Notes under the pieces: generated by a model
What the model was told of the DNA's origin: nothing
Databases searched by the model: none
Seen by the model: the letters and a program-made list of their open reading frames with translations, nothing else
Source of the DNA: Arachis hypogaea
Taxonomy: Eukaryota > Streptophyta > Magnoliopsida > Fabales > Fabaceae
Direction of reading: 5' to 3'
DNA: 64,000 nucleotides
NCBI RefSeq assembly: GCF_003086295.3
Contig: NC_092048.1
Span: 111,244,276-111,308,275 of the forward strand
Program-made: the position numbers and the translations under genes
Shown: piece by piece, positions 32,920 to 44,280 of the stretch
Position numbering within the stretch: position 1 is the first letter of the stretch
How the letters are laid out: each line of letters begins with the position of its first letter

Positions 32920-34030
32920 CTGAAAATCAAAATAGGATAAAAAGAATAGAATATACTATAAATTCCAAACTGTCAATGAAACATAGCTTCAATCATATGA
33001 GCGGGACTTATAGCTTTTTGCCTCTTGAATAGTTTTGGCATCTCACTTTATCCATTGAGGTTCAGAATAATTGGCATCTATAGGAACTCAGAGTTCGAAT
33101 AGTGTCATTGACTCTCCTAGTTCAGTATGATGATTCTTGAACACAGCCTCTTTATGAGTCTTGGCCGTGTCCCTAAGCACTTTGTTTTCCAGTATTACCA
33201 CCGGATACATAAATGCCACAGACACATAATTGGGTGAACCTTTTCAGATTGTGACTCAGCTTTGCTAAAGTCCCCAATTAGAGGTGTCCAGGGTTCTTAA
33301 GCACACTCTTCTTTTGCTTTGGACCTTGACTTTAACCGCTCAGTCTCAAGTTTTCACTTGACACCTACACGCCACAAGCACATGGTTAGGGACAGCTTGG
33401 TTTAGCCGCTTAGACCGGGATTTTATTCCTTTAGGCCCTCCTATCCACTGATGCTCAAAGCCTTGGGATCCTTTTTATTGCCCTTGCCTTTTGGTTTTAA
33501 GGGTTATTGGCTTTTTGCTCTTGCCTCTTGGTTTTAAGAGCTTTTGGCTTTTTCTGCTTGCTTTTTCTTTTTCTTTCTATTTTTTTTCGCCTATTTTTTT
33601 TTTCTGCAAGCTTTGTTCTTTGCTGCTTTTTCTTGCTTCAAGAATCATTTTTATGATTTTTCAGATTATCAAATAACATGTCTCCTAGTCATCATTCTTT
33701 CAAGAGCCAACATATTTAACATTCTTAAACAACAACTTCAAAAGACATATGCACTGTTCAAGCATACATTCAGAAAACAAGAAGCATTGTCACCACATCA
33801 ATATAATTAAACTAAGTTCAAGGATAAATTCGAAACTCATGTACTTCTTGTTCTTTTGAATTAAAACAGTTTTTCTTTAAGAGAGGTGATGGATTCATAG
33901 GACATTCATAACTTTAAGACAAAGTTACTAACTACTAATGATCATGTAATGAAGACACAAACATGGATAAGCACATAACATATAAAACGAAAAAACAGAG
34001 AAAGTAAGAACAAGGAATGAGTCCACCTTA
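32920..34030 (-). other. Conserved 3' non-coding region of element 2
   Basis: Same block as in element 1, with T-rich runs at 33560-33605 (A-rich in sense). No gene supported. Confidence 0.65.
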
Positions 34031-34309
34031 GTGATGTCCTTGAGCTCTTCTATGTCTCTTCCTTGTCTTTGCTGCTCCTCCTTCATTGCTTTTAGATCTT
34101 CTCTGATTTCATGAAGGATGATGGAGTGCTCTTGATGTTCCACCCTTAGTTGCTTCCAATAATTGTGTGGAAGAAAATGAATCCCCTGAGGTATCTCAGG
34201 GATCTCTTAATTTGCAGTCAAATGTTCTACCACTGAGCTATAGACCCTTGATGGAAGCTTTTGTCTTCCCTTTCCTCTTTCTAGAGGTTTCTCTGGCCTT
34301 AGGTGCCAT
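34031..34309 (-). pseudogene. ORF2 remnant of element 2 with embedded tRNA-Cys fragment
   Basis: ATG at 34309 (MAPKARETSRKRKGKTKAS) runs into the tRNA fragment and stops in it, as in element 1. The C-terminal part (HQEHSIILHEIREDLKAMKEEQ) follows after the insert. The two junctions are the same as in element 1, so the deletion was present in a shared ancestor. Confidence 0.8.
34199..34247 (-). pseudogene. 5' half of tRNA-Cys(GCA), captured fragment
   Basis: Same as 7311-7359; one further substitution (gcaaattaag against gcaaatcaag). Anticodon GCA is kept; the 3' half is absent. Confidence 0.8.
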
Positions 34310-34348
34310 CAATGGTTATGGAAAAAACAAAAAAGCTATGCTTTTGCC

Positions 34349-34383
34349 ACACCAAACTTAGAATGTTGCTCGCCCTCGAGCAA
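34349..34383 (-). promoter_or_regulatory. GAGG hairpin plus AAGTTTGGTGT before ORF2, element 2
   Basis: TTGCTCGAGGGCGAGCAA at 34366-34383 and AAGTTTGGTGT at 34349-34359, - strand. Confidence 0.65.
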
Positions 34384-34664
34384 AAGAAGAAAGAATAGAA
34401 GAATAAGAAGAAGATATGGAGGAGATGGATGGGAGTGTGTATTCGGCCATATGGGTGGGATTGGGTGGGAGAGAGATGTTGAATTTTTGAAGGTAGTGGG
34501 TGTATGGATGTGAGTGGTAAATAGAAAAAAAGAAGGGATGATCATGAATGGAAAGAGAGATGATGAGGTAGGTGGGGATCCTGTGGGGTCCACAGATCCT
34601 GAGGTGTCAAGGCATTTACATCCCTGCACCAATTTAGGCATGTAAAATGCCCTTGCACACAACT

Positions 34665-34836
34665 CTGGGCGTTCAGCGCCAGGTTGGTGCCCATTTTGGG
34701 CGTTCAACGCCCCTTTGCTGCCATTTCTGGCGTTGAACGCCAGAACCATGCTTATTCTGGGCGTTCAGCGCCAGGATGCTCCCATTCTGGGCGTTCAGCG
34801 CCAGAACTATGCTCTGTTCTGGCGTTTGAACGCCAG
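34665..34836 (-). repeat. Palindrome array of element 2 interior
   Basis: About six CTGGCGTT...AACGCCAG-type units, mirror of 6693-6864. Confidence 0.88.
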
Positions 34837-34977
34837 ACAGATGCTCCTCCAGGGTGTGATTTTTCTTCTGCTGTTTTTGATTCCGTTTTCAATTTTTATA
34901 TTTATTTTGTGACTCCTCATGATCATGAACCTATAAAGACACATAACTAAGAAAAATATAGTTAGATAAATAAACAT

Positions 34978-35007
34978 TGGGTTACCTCCCAATAAGCGCT
35001 TCTTTAA
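34978..35007 (-). promoter_or_regulatory. Post-gag/pol hairpin motif, element 2
   Basis: AGCGCTT then TTGGG-aggtaa-CCCAA on the - strand; the loop has one change, the stem is intact. Confidence 0.65.
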
Positions 35008-35069
35008 TGTTAATAGCTTGACAGTGGGCTCTCATGGAGCCTCACAGATGTGCAGAGCTTTGTTGAGAC

Positions 35070-35200
35070 TCTCCAACACCAAACTTAGAGTTTGGATATG
35101 GGAGTTCAACCACCAAACTTAGAGTTTGGATATGGGAGTTCAACCACCAAACTTAGAGTTTGGTTGTGGCCTCCCAACACCAAACTTAGAGTTGGACTGT
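35070..35200 (-). repeat. Minisatellite at the protease end, element 2
   Basis: Four to five units of about 33-34 bp, each with CCAAACT-cta-AGTTTGG (a 7-bp inverted repeat) and a copy or one-base variant of AAGTTTGGTGT. Element 3 has three units (43150-43250), element 1 one. Confidence 0.8.
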
Positions 35201-37406
35201 TGGGGGCTCTGGTTGACTCTGCTTGGAGAGAAACTTTTTCTGCTTCCTCTCCATGGTTGCAGAGGGAGATCCTTGAGTTTTAAACACAAGGGAGTTCTCA
35301 TTCCATTGAAGGAATATTTCACCTCTGTCAACATCAATCACAGCTCTTGCTGTGGCCAGGAAAGGTCTTCCTAGGATGATGGATTCATCCTCTTCCTTTC
35401 CAGTATCCAGGACTATGAAATCAGTAGGTATGTAAAGGCCCTCAACCTTTACTAATACATCTTCTACTTGTCCATAAGCCTGTTTTCTTGAGCTGTCTGC
35501 CATCTCTAGTGAGATTTTAGCAGCTTGCACCCCATAGATTCCCAGTTTCTCTATTACAGAGAGGGGCATGAGGTTTATTCTTGAACCAAGGTCACACAGA
35601 GCCTTAAAGATCATGGTGCCTATGGTACAAGGTATTATGAACTTTCCAGGATCCTGTCTCTTCTGAGGCAATGTCAGTTGATCCAGATCACTTAGTTCAT
35701 TGATGAACAAGGGAGGTTCAACTTCCCAAGCATCAATGCCAAATAATTTGGCATTCAGCTTCATGATTGCACCAAGAAACTTGGCAGTTTGCTCTTCAGT
35801 GACATCCTCATTCTCTTCAGAAGAGGAATACTCATCAGAGCTCATGAAGGGTATAAGGAGGTTCAATGGAATCTCTATGGTCTCTAGATGAGCCTCAGAG
35901 TCCTTTGGTTCCTCAGAGGGAAGCTCCTTATTGATCACTGGATGTCCCAGGAGGTCTTCCTCCTTGGGATTCACGTCCTCTCCTCTCCTCACAGGTTCGG
36001 CCATGGTGCTTATGTCAATGGCCTTGCACTCTCCTTTTGGATTTTCTTCTGTATTACTTGGGAGAGTACTAGGAGGGATTTCAGTGATCCTTTTACTCAG
36101 CTGGCCCACTTGTGCTTCCAGATTTCTAATGGAAGACCTTGTTTCATTCATGAAACTTACAGTGGCCTTAGATAGATCAGAGACTAGATTTGCTAAATTA
36201 GAAGCATTTTGTTCAGAGTTCTCTGTCTGTTGCTGAGTTGATGATGGAAAAGGTTTATTATTGTTAAACCTGTTTCTTCCACCATTATTAAAGCCTTGTT
36301 GGGGCTTTTGATCCTTCCATGAGAAATTTGGATGATTTCTCCATGTTGAGTTATAGGTGTTTCCATAAGGTTCACCTAAGTAATTTACCTCTGCTATTGC
36401 AAGGTTCTCAGGATCATAAGCTTCTTCTTCAGAAGATGCCTCTTGAGTACTGTTGGATGCAGCTTGCATTCCATGCAGACTCTGAGAAATCATATTGACT
36501 TGCTGAGTCAATATTTTGTTCTGAGCCAATATGGCATTCAGAGTATCAACTTCAAGAACTCCCTTCTTCATAGGCGTCCCATTACTCACAGGATTCCTTT
36601 CAGAAGTGTACATGAACTGGTTATTAGCAACCATGTCAATGAGTTCTTGAGCATCTGCAGGCGTTTTCTTTAGGTGAATGGATCCACCTGCAGAAGTGTC
36701 CAGTGACATCTTTGATAGCTCAGATAAACCATCATAGAATATATCCAGGATGGTCCATTCTGAGAGCATGTCAGAAGGACACTTTTTGGTCAACTGTTTG
36801 TATCTTTCCCAAGCTTCATAGAGGGATTCACCTTCTTTCTATCTGAAGGTTTGAACATCAGCTCTAAGCTTGCTCAGCTTTTGAGGAGGAAAGTACTTGG
36901 CTAAGAAAGCCGTGACCAGCTTATCCCAAGAGTTCAGGCTGTCTTTAGGTTGAGAATCCAACCATAATCTAGCTCTGTCTCTTACAGCAAAAGGGAAAAG
37001 CATGAGCCTGTAGACTTCAGGATCTACTCCATTAGTCTTAACAGTATCACATATCTGCAAGAATTCAGTTAAGAACTGAAAAGGATCTTCAGATGGAAGT
37101 CCATGAAACTTGCAGTTCTGCTGCATCAGAGAAACTAATTGAGGTTTCAGCTCAAAATTGTTTGCTCCAATGGCAGGAATGGAGATGCTTCTTCCATGTA
37201 AATTGGAATTAGGTGCAGTGAAGTCACCAAGCATCTTCCTTATATTATTATTATTTTCGGCTGCCATCTCCTTTTCCTGTTTGAAAATTTCTGAAAGGTT
37301 ATCTCTGGATTGTTGTATTTTAGCTTCTCTTAATTTTTTTCTTCAGAGTCCTTTCAGGTTCTGGATCTGCTTTGACAAGAATGTTCTTGTCCTTGCTCCT
37401 GCTCAT
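35186..37406 (-). pseudogene. gag-pro: gag-protease of element 2, one stop and one frameshift
   Basis: The family start at 37406 (MSRSKDKNILVK) is thrown out of frame after about 24 codons by an extra A. Gag restarts at 37267 (MAAENNNN), reads the core to codon about 142, stops at 36839-36841 (CAG to TAG), and continues in the same frame for 535 residues from 36793. Protease: ALCDLGSRINLMP (glycine after DLGS replaced by R) and ILGRPFLATARAVIDV. The frame ends PEPPTVQL before the minisatellite. Of the three non-autonomous gags this is the least damaged. Confidence 0.88.
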
Positions 37407-39368
37407 ATGACAAAGAAGATGGCACAGAAAAAATAGTAATAATAATATGGATCCTTTATACCACAGTATAGGGATCCTTGTGTTAGTAGAAGAAAAGAAG
37501 GGAAGAAAATCTGAACTCAGAGAGAGAGGCGGTTCGGATTTTTGGAGAGTTGAAGGAAAGATGTTAGTATATCAATAAACAAATAGAAGAAGATGAGAGT
37601 GGGAAGTGAATTTTCGAAAACAATTTTTGAAAAAGAGTTAGTGATTTTTGAAAATAGTTTTTGAAAAATGTTTAGTATTTTTTTTCGAAAAATTTTTTTT
37701 AAATAAAAAATAAAAATAATTAGTTAATAAAAAAGAAATTTTTGAAAAAGAGGGAAGATATTTTCGAAAATTAGAGAGAGAGAGTTAGTTAGGTAGTTTT
37801 GAAAAAGTTAAGAAACAAACAAAATTTAGTTAGTTAGTTGAAACAAATTTGAAAAGATAAGAAGTTGGGAAGTTAGAGAAGATATTTTGAAATCAAATTT
37901 TGAAAAAGATAAGATAAGAAGATATTTTTTTTGAAAAGATATGATAGAAATTAGTTTTTGAAAAAGATTTGATTTTTAAAATCACAATTAATGACTTGAT
38001 TCATAAGAAATCACAAGATATGATTCTAGAACTTAAAGTTTGAATCTTTCTTAACAAGCAAGTAACAAACTTCAAATTTTTGAATCAAAACTTTAATTGA
38101 TTATGTTATTTTCGAAAATTATGATATAAAATAAGAAAAAGGTTTTTGAAAATTATTTTTTTTGGAATTTTCGAAAATAATCATGAATTTTGAAAAAGAT
38201 TTTGAATTTTGAAAAAGATAAGATTTTCAAATTGAAAATTTGATTTGACTCATAAGAAACAACTTGATTTTAAAAATTTTTGAAAAAGTCAACTCAAATT
38301 TTCGAATTTGATGAGAGAAAAAGGGGAAGATATTTTTTTTGATTTTTTTTTTTTGAATTTTTATGAAAACGTGAAAATTATGCAATGCATGAAATTTTTA
38401 GATCAAAACATGTGATGCATGCAAGAATGCTATGAATGTCAAGATGAACACCAAGAACACTTTGAATGTCAAGATGAACATCATAGACACAATTTTGAAA
38501 AATTTTTAATGCAAAGAAAACATGCAAGACACCAAACTTAGAATTCTTTAATGCTTACGCACTAAGAATTCAAGAATGCATATGATAAACATGAAAAGAC
38601 ACAAAACAAAAAATCATCAAGATCAAACAAGAAGACTTACCAAGAACAACTTGAAGATCATGAAGAACACTATGAATGCATGATATTTTCGAAAAAATGC
38701 AAGATGCATATGCAATTGACACCAAACTTATAACATGACTCAAGACTCAAACAAGAAACACAAAAATATTTTTGATTTTTATGATTTTCTAAATTTTTTT
38801 GGATTTTTATTTTATATTTTTCGAAAAAATCTTTTGAAAAAGAAAATAAGGATTCCAAAATTTTTAATATGAATTCCAGGAATCTTATGCTCTAAAGCTC
38901 CAATCAAAGGGTCAGGCATGGCTTAATAGGCAGCCAAGCTTTAGTATGTAACTCAGACATGACACGCCTGACATTCCTTACATTCAACAGCCAATTGGCT
39001 AAGAAAGATAAAGAAGCTCTTCTCTTGAGTATAAGAATTGAGACATGGCTTTACAGCCAGCCAGGCTTCAACATGCTCCATGAAACACTAGAATTCATTC
39101 TTAAAAATTCTGAAAAGAAAATATATTTTTGAAAACATTTTTTTTTTTTGAAAACTTTTTTTTTTTTTCGAAAACAAAGAAGAATTTTTGAAAGATTTTT
39201 GAAAAATTTTTGAAAAGAAAACAAAAAGAAAATTACCTAATCTGAGCAACAAGATGAACAGTCAGTTGTCCAAACTCAAACAATCCCCGGCAACGGCGCC
39301 AAAAACTTGGTGTTGTTGCCGGGATTGGGATCTCAGACGATTCTTGGCGCCAAACAGGAACAATTAAG
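37407..39368 (-). repeat. Untranslated leader of element 2
   Basis: Same as 2469-4248 on the other strand, with AAGTTTGGTGT at 38529-38539 and 38719-38729 and GGCTGGCT hairpins near 38935 and 39060. No gene supported. Confidence 0.8.
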
Positions 39369-39386
39369 TCCCCGGCAACGGCGCCA
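39369..39386 (-). other. Primer-binding site of element 2, tRNA-Asp
   Basis: TCCCCGGCAACGGCGCCA on the + strand, perfect. A second near-copy (atccccggcaacggcgcca, 39283-39301) precedes it, so part of the LTR-proximal leader is duplicated. Confidence 0.9.
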
Positions 39387-39392
39387 AAAACT

Positions 39393-41043
39393 TGGTGCAC
39401 GAAATTGTGATCTCCAGGCTCGAACAAATCCTGGTAATGGCTCCAAAGCTTGGTGCTCTGATCTTAATTCATGATTGTCACAACTTCGATACAACTAACC
39501 AGCAAGTGCACTGGGTCGTCCAAGTAATACCTTACGTGAGTAAGGGTCGAATCCCACGGAGATTGTTGGTATGAAGCAAGCTATGGTCACCTTGCAAATC
39601 TCAGTTAGGAAGATATAAATAGATAATGGTGTTTTCGAAAATAAGTAATAAAAGAAGGACAGAGGTACTTATGTAAATCATTGGTAGGAATTTCAGATAA
39701 GCGAATGGAGATACTTTCGTTCCTCTGAACCTCTGCTTTCCTGCTATCTTCATCCAATCAGTCTTACTCCTTTCCATGGCTGGCTTTATGCAAGGGCATC
39801 ACCGTTGTCAGTGGCTACATCCCCTCCTCTCAGTGAATAATATGCTCACGCACCCTGTCACAGCACGGCTATTCATCTGTCGGTTCCCGATCATGCTGGA
39901 ATAGGATTCACCCTCCTTTTGCGTCTGTCACTAACGCCCAGCATTCGCGAGTTTGAAGCTCGTCACAGTCATTCAATCATTGAATCCTACTCGGAATACC
40001 ACAGACAAGGTTTAGACTTTCCGGATTCTCTTGAATGCCGCCATCATTCTAGCTTACGCCACGAAGATTCCGGTTAAGAGATCTAAGAGATATTCATTCT
40101 AGCTTATTTCATGTAGAACGGAAGTGTTTGTCAGGCACGTGTTCATAGGGGAGATGGTGATGAGCGTCACACATAATCATCACCTTCATCACGTTCTTGG
40201 GTGCGAATGGATATCTTAGAAGCGAAATAAGATGAATTGAATAGAAAACAGTAGTACTTGCATTAATCTTTAAGGAACAGCAGAGCTCCACACCTTAATC
40301 TATGGAGTGTAGAAACTCTACCGTTAAAAATACATAAGTGAAGGTCCAGGCATGGCCGAGATGGCCAGCCCCCTAAAACGTGATCAAAGGATCATAAGGT
40401 AATCCAAAGATGCCTAATACAATAGTAAGAGGTCCTATTTATAATAAACTAGCTACTAGGGTTTACATGAGTAAGTATTTGATGTATAAATCCACTTCCG
40501 GGGCCCACTTGGTGTGTGTTTGGGCTGAGCTTAAGTGTTGCACGTGCAGAGGCCAATTGTGGAGTTGAACGCCAGTTTTTGTGCCAGTTTGGGCGTTCAA
40601 CTCTGGTTTTGGATCCTTTTCTGGCGCTGGACGCCAGATTTGGATAGAAAGCTGGCGTTGAACGCCAGTTTACGTCGTCAATTCTTGGCCAAAGTATGGA
40701 CTATTATATATTGCTAGAAAGCCCTGGATGTCTACTTTCCAACGCAATTGGAAGCGCGCCATTTCGAGTTCTGTAGCTCCAGAAAATCCACTTTGAGTGC
40801 AGGGAGGTCAGAATCCAACAGCATCAGCAGTCCTTTTTCAACCTCTGAATCTGATTTCTGCTCAAGTCCCTCAATTTCAGCCAGAAAATACCTGAAATCA
40901 CAGAAAAACACACAAACTCATAGTAAAGTCCAGAAATGTGAATTTAACACAAAATCTATTAAAAACATCCCTAAAAGTAATTAGATCCTACTAAAAACAG
41001 ACTAAAAACAATGTCAAAAAGCGTATAAATTATCCGCTCATCA
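39393..41043 (-). repeat. 5' LTR of element 2
   Basis: 1651 bp, about 14 differences from 31232-32882. AAGCA follows at 41044-41048. Confidence 0.95.
40436..40443 (-). promoter_or_regulatory. TATA box in the 5' LTR of element 2
   Basis: TATAAATA on the - strand, upstream of the element 2 leader. Confidence 0.5.
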
Positions 41044-41048
41044 AAGCA
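41044..41048. repeat. Target site duplication of element 2, right copy (AAGCA)
   Basis: Matches 31227-31231; the gag frame of element 3 resumes at 41049. Confidence 0.93.
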
Positions 41049-43275
41049 CCTTTCAGAAATTTTCGAACAGGAAGAGGAGATGGTAGCCAAAAATAATAAT
41101 AATGCAAGGAGGATACTTGGTGACTTTACTGCACCTAATTCCAATTTACATGGAAGAAGCATCTCCATTCCTACCATTGGAGCAAACAATTTTGAGCTGA
41201 AACCTCAATTAGTTTCTCTGATGCAGCAGAACTGCAAGTTTCATGGATTTTCATCTGAAGATCCTTTTCAGTTCTTAACTGAATTCTTGCAGATATGTGA
41301 TACTGTTAAGACTAATGGAGTAGATCCTGAAGTCTACAGGCTCATGCTTTTCCCTTTTGCTGTAAGAGACAGAGCTAGAGTATGGTTGGACTCTCAACCT
41401 AAGGATAGCCTGAACTCTTGGGATAAGCTGGTCAAGGCTTTCTTAGCCAAGTTCTTTCCTCCTTAAAAGCTGAGTAAACTTAGAGTGGATGTTCAGACCT
41501 TCAGACAGAAAGAAGGTGAATCCCTCTATGAAGCTTGGGAGAGATACAAAGGACTGACCAAAAAGTGTCATTCTAACATGCTTTCAGAATGGACCATCCT
41601 GGATATATTCTATGATGGTCTGTCTGAATTAGCTAAGATGTCATTGGATACTTCTGCAGGTGGATCCATTCACCTAAAGAAAATGCCTGCAGAAGCTTAA
41701 GAACTCATTGACTTGGTTACTAATAACCAGTTCATGTACACTTCTGAAAGGAATCCTGTGAATAATGGGACGCCTATGAAGAAGGGAGTTCTTGAAATTG
41801 ATACTCTGAATGCTATATTGGCTCAGAATAAAATATTGACTCAGTAAGTCAATATGATTTCTCAGAGTCTGAATGGAATGCAAGCTGCATCCAACAGTAC
41901 TCAAGAGGCATCTTCTGAAGAAGAAGCTTATGATCTTGAAAACCCTGCAATAGCAGAGGTAAATTATATGGGTGAACCTTATGGAAACACATATAATCCA
42001 TCATGGAGAAATCACCCAAATCTCTCATGGAAGGATCAACAAAAGCCTCAACAAGGATTTAATAATGGTGGAAGAAATAGGTTTAACAATAGTAAAGCTT
42101 TTCCATCATCCACTCAGCAACAGATAGAGAATTCTGAGCAGAATCCATCTAGCTTAGCAAATTTAATCTCTGATCTATCTAAGGCCACTGTGAGTTTCAT
42201 GAATGAAACAAGATCCTCCATTAGAAATTTGGAAGAACAAGTGGGCCAGCTGAGTAAAAGGATCACTGAAATCCCTCCTAGTACTCTCCCAAGCAATACA
42301 GAAGAAAATCCAAAAGGAGAATGCAAGGCCATTGACATAACCACCATGGCCGAACCTGTAAGGGAGGTTGAGGACGTTAATCCCAGTGAGGAAGACCTCC
42401 TGGGACGTCCAGTGATCAATAAGGAGTTTCCCTCTGAGGAACCAAAGGAATCTGAGACTCATCTAGAGACCATAGAGATTCCATTGAACCTCCTTATGCC
42501 ATTCATGAGCTCTGATGAATATTCCTCTTCTGAAGAAAATGAGGATGTTACTGAAGAGCAAACTGCCAAGTTTCTTGGTGCAATCATGAAGCTGAATGCC
42601 AAATTATTTGGTATTGAGACTTGGGAAGATGAACCTCCCTTGTTCACCAATGAACTAAGTGATCTGGATCAACTGAGATTGCCTCAGAAGAAACAGGATC
42701 CTGGAAAGTTTGTAATACCTTGAACCATAGGCAACATGATCTTTGAAAAGGCTCTGTGTGACCTTGGTTCAGGGATAAAACTCATGCCCCTCTTTGTAAT
42801 AGAGAAACTGGGAATCTATGGGGTGCAAGCTGCTAAAATCTCATTAGAGATGGCAGATAATTCAAGAAAACAGGCTTATGGACAAGTAGAGGACGTGTTA
42901 GTAAAGGTTGAAGGCCTTTACATCCCTGCTGATTTCATAATCCTTGATACTGGGAAGGATGAGGATGAATCCATCATCCTTGGAAGACCTTTCCTAGCCA
43001 CAGCAAGAGCTGTGATTGATGTTGACAGAGGTGAATTAGTCCTTCAATTGAATGAGGACTCCCTTGTGTTTACAACTCAAGGTTACCCTTTTGTAAACAT
43101 GGAGAGGAAGCATAAAAAGCTTCTCTCAAAACAGAGTCAACCAGAGCCCCCACAGTCAAACTCTAAGTTTGGTGTTGGGAGGCCACAACCAAACTCTAAG
43201 TTTGGTGTTGAACTCCCATATCCAAACTCTAAGTTTGGTGTTGGAGAGTCTCAACAATGCTCTGAACATCTGTGA
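41049..43275 (+). pseudogene. gag-pro: gag-protease of element 3, main part, with several stops
   Basis: In phase with 31125. The Gag core reads to a TAA at 41464 (CAA in element 1), then further TAA codons at 41698 and 41845 (both CAA in element 1) and a TGA near 42721 (TGT in element 1). Between them the frame is preserved. Protease motifs: ALCDLGSGIKLMP (about 42757) and ILGRPFLATA (about 42976). The end carries three NSKFGV repeats from the minisatellite. The first three stops are C to T changes at Gln codons; there is no frameshift, so this copy decayed by point mutation. Confidence 0.88.
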
Positions 43276-43307
43276 GGCTCCATGAGAGCCCACTGTCAAG
43301 CTGTTGA

Positions 43308-43342
43308 CATTAAAGAAGTGCTTGTTGGGAGGCAACCCAATT
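43308..43342 (+). promoter_or_regulatory. Post-gag/pol hairpin motif, element 3
   Basis: AAGAAGTGCTTG then TTGGG-aggcaa-CCCAA. The AGCGCT palindrome is changed to AGTGCT, the hairpin stem is intact. Confidence 0.65.
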
Positions 43343-43476
43343 TTTATTTAATTATATTTTTATTAGTTATATGTCTTTGTAGGTACATGATCATGTGGAG
43401 TCACAAAATAAATATAAAAATTGAAAACGGAATCAAAAACAGCAGAAGAAAAATCACACCCTGGAGGAAGACCTTA

Positions 43477-43720
43477 CTGGCATTTAAACGCCAGTAAGAA
43501 GCATCTGGCTGGCGTTCAACGCCAGAACAGAGCATGGTTCTGGCGCTGAACGCCCAAAATGGGCAGCATCTGGGCGTTTGAATGCCAGAATTGCACCCTG
43601 GAGAAGAGCTGGCGCTGAATGCCCAGAACAAGCATGGTTCTGGCGTTCAACGCCAGAAATGGGCAACAAATGGGCGTTCAACGCCCAGAACAAGCACCAA
43701 TCTGGGACTGAACGCCCAGA
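43477..43720 (+). repeat. Palindrome array of element 3 interior
   Basis: About nine units (ctggcgttcaacgccag, gggcgttcaacgccc and variants). Longer than in element 1. Confidence 0.88.
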
Positions 43721-43784
43721 GTTGTGTGCAAGGGCATTTTGCATGCCTAATTTGGTGCAAGGTTGTAAATCCTTGAACACCTCA

Positions 43785-43840
43785 GGATCTGTGGACCCCA
43801 CAGGATCACCTCAGGATCTGTGGACCCCACAGGATCCCCA
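43785..43840 (+). repeat. Tandem GGATCTGTGGACCCCACAGG pair, element 3
   Basis: Two copies as in element 1, followed by a C-rich stretch (43840-44200) without a supported gene. Confidence 0.75.
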
Positions 43841-44207
43841 CCTACCTCCATTCACTTCTTCTCACCCCTTTTTCACACAATCCCATAAACACTCTTCCCC
43901 AAAACTCTTCACCAATCACCTCAATCTCTCTTCCCTATCACCACTTCACCACTCACAATTTCACATCCATCCACTCTTCCCCATAAACCTACCTCATAAA
44001 CTCCACCTACCTTCAAAATTCAAAATCAATTTCCCACCCAAACCCACCCTATATGGCCGAACCTTACCCCCCTCCCTTCCCTATATATAGCCCTCCATTC
44101 TTCCTTATTTTCACACAATACAACCCTCTCTTCTCTTCTTGGCCGAATACACCACTCCCCCCTCTCCTCCATATTTTCTTCTTCTTCTTCATCTATTCTT
44201 TCTTCTC

Positions 44208-44242
44208 TTGCTCGAGGGCGAGCAATATTCTAAGTTTGGTGT
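44208..44242 (+). promoter_or_regulatory. GAGG hairpin plus AAGTTTGGTGT before ORF2, element 3
   Basis: TTGCTCGAGGGCGAGCAA (44208-44225) and AAGTTTGGTGT (44232-44242), 38 bp ahead of the ORF2 ATG. Confidence 0.7.
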
Positions 44243-44280
44243 GGTAAAAGCATAAGCTTTTTGTTTTTCCATTACCATTG

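Larger units (their letters stand above)
31232..41043 (-). mobile_element. Element 2: complete non-autonomous gag-pro retrotransposon, youngest in the nest
   Basis: 9812 bp, both LTRs 1651 bp with about 14 differences (0.85% by eye), AAGCA duplications, tRNA-Asp primer site, gag-protease (35186-37406), truncated ORF2 with tRNA-Cys fragment, and 3' module. It lies in the gag of element 3. It is closely related to element 1 in sequence and ORF2 deletion, but its LTRs are about 90 bp shorter. Confidence 0.95.

Noticed and set aside
33491..33810. Membrane-protein-like frames rich in Phe and Leu in the 3' non-coding regions (also 7747-8004, 45649-45963)
   Set aside because: They are translations of T-rich runs on the antisense strand of a conserved non-coding block, with frame breaks between copies.
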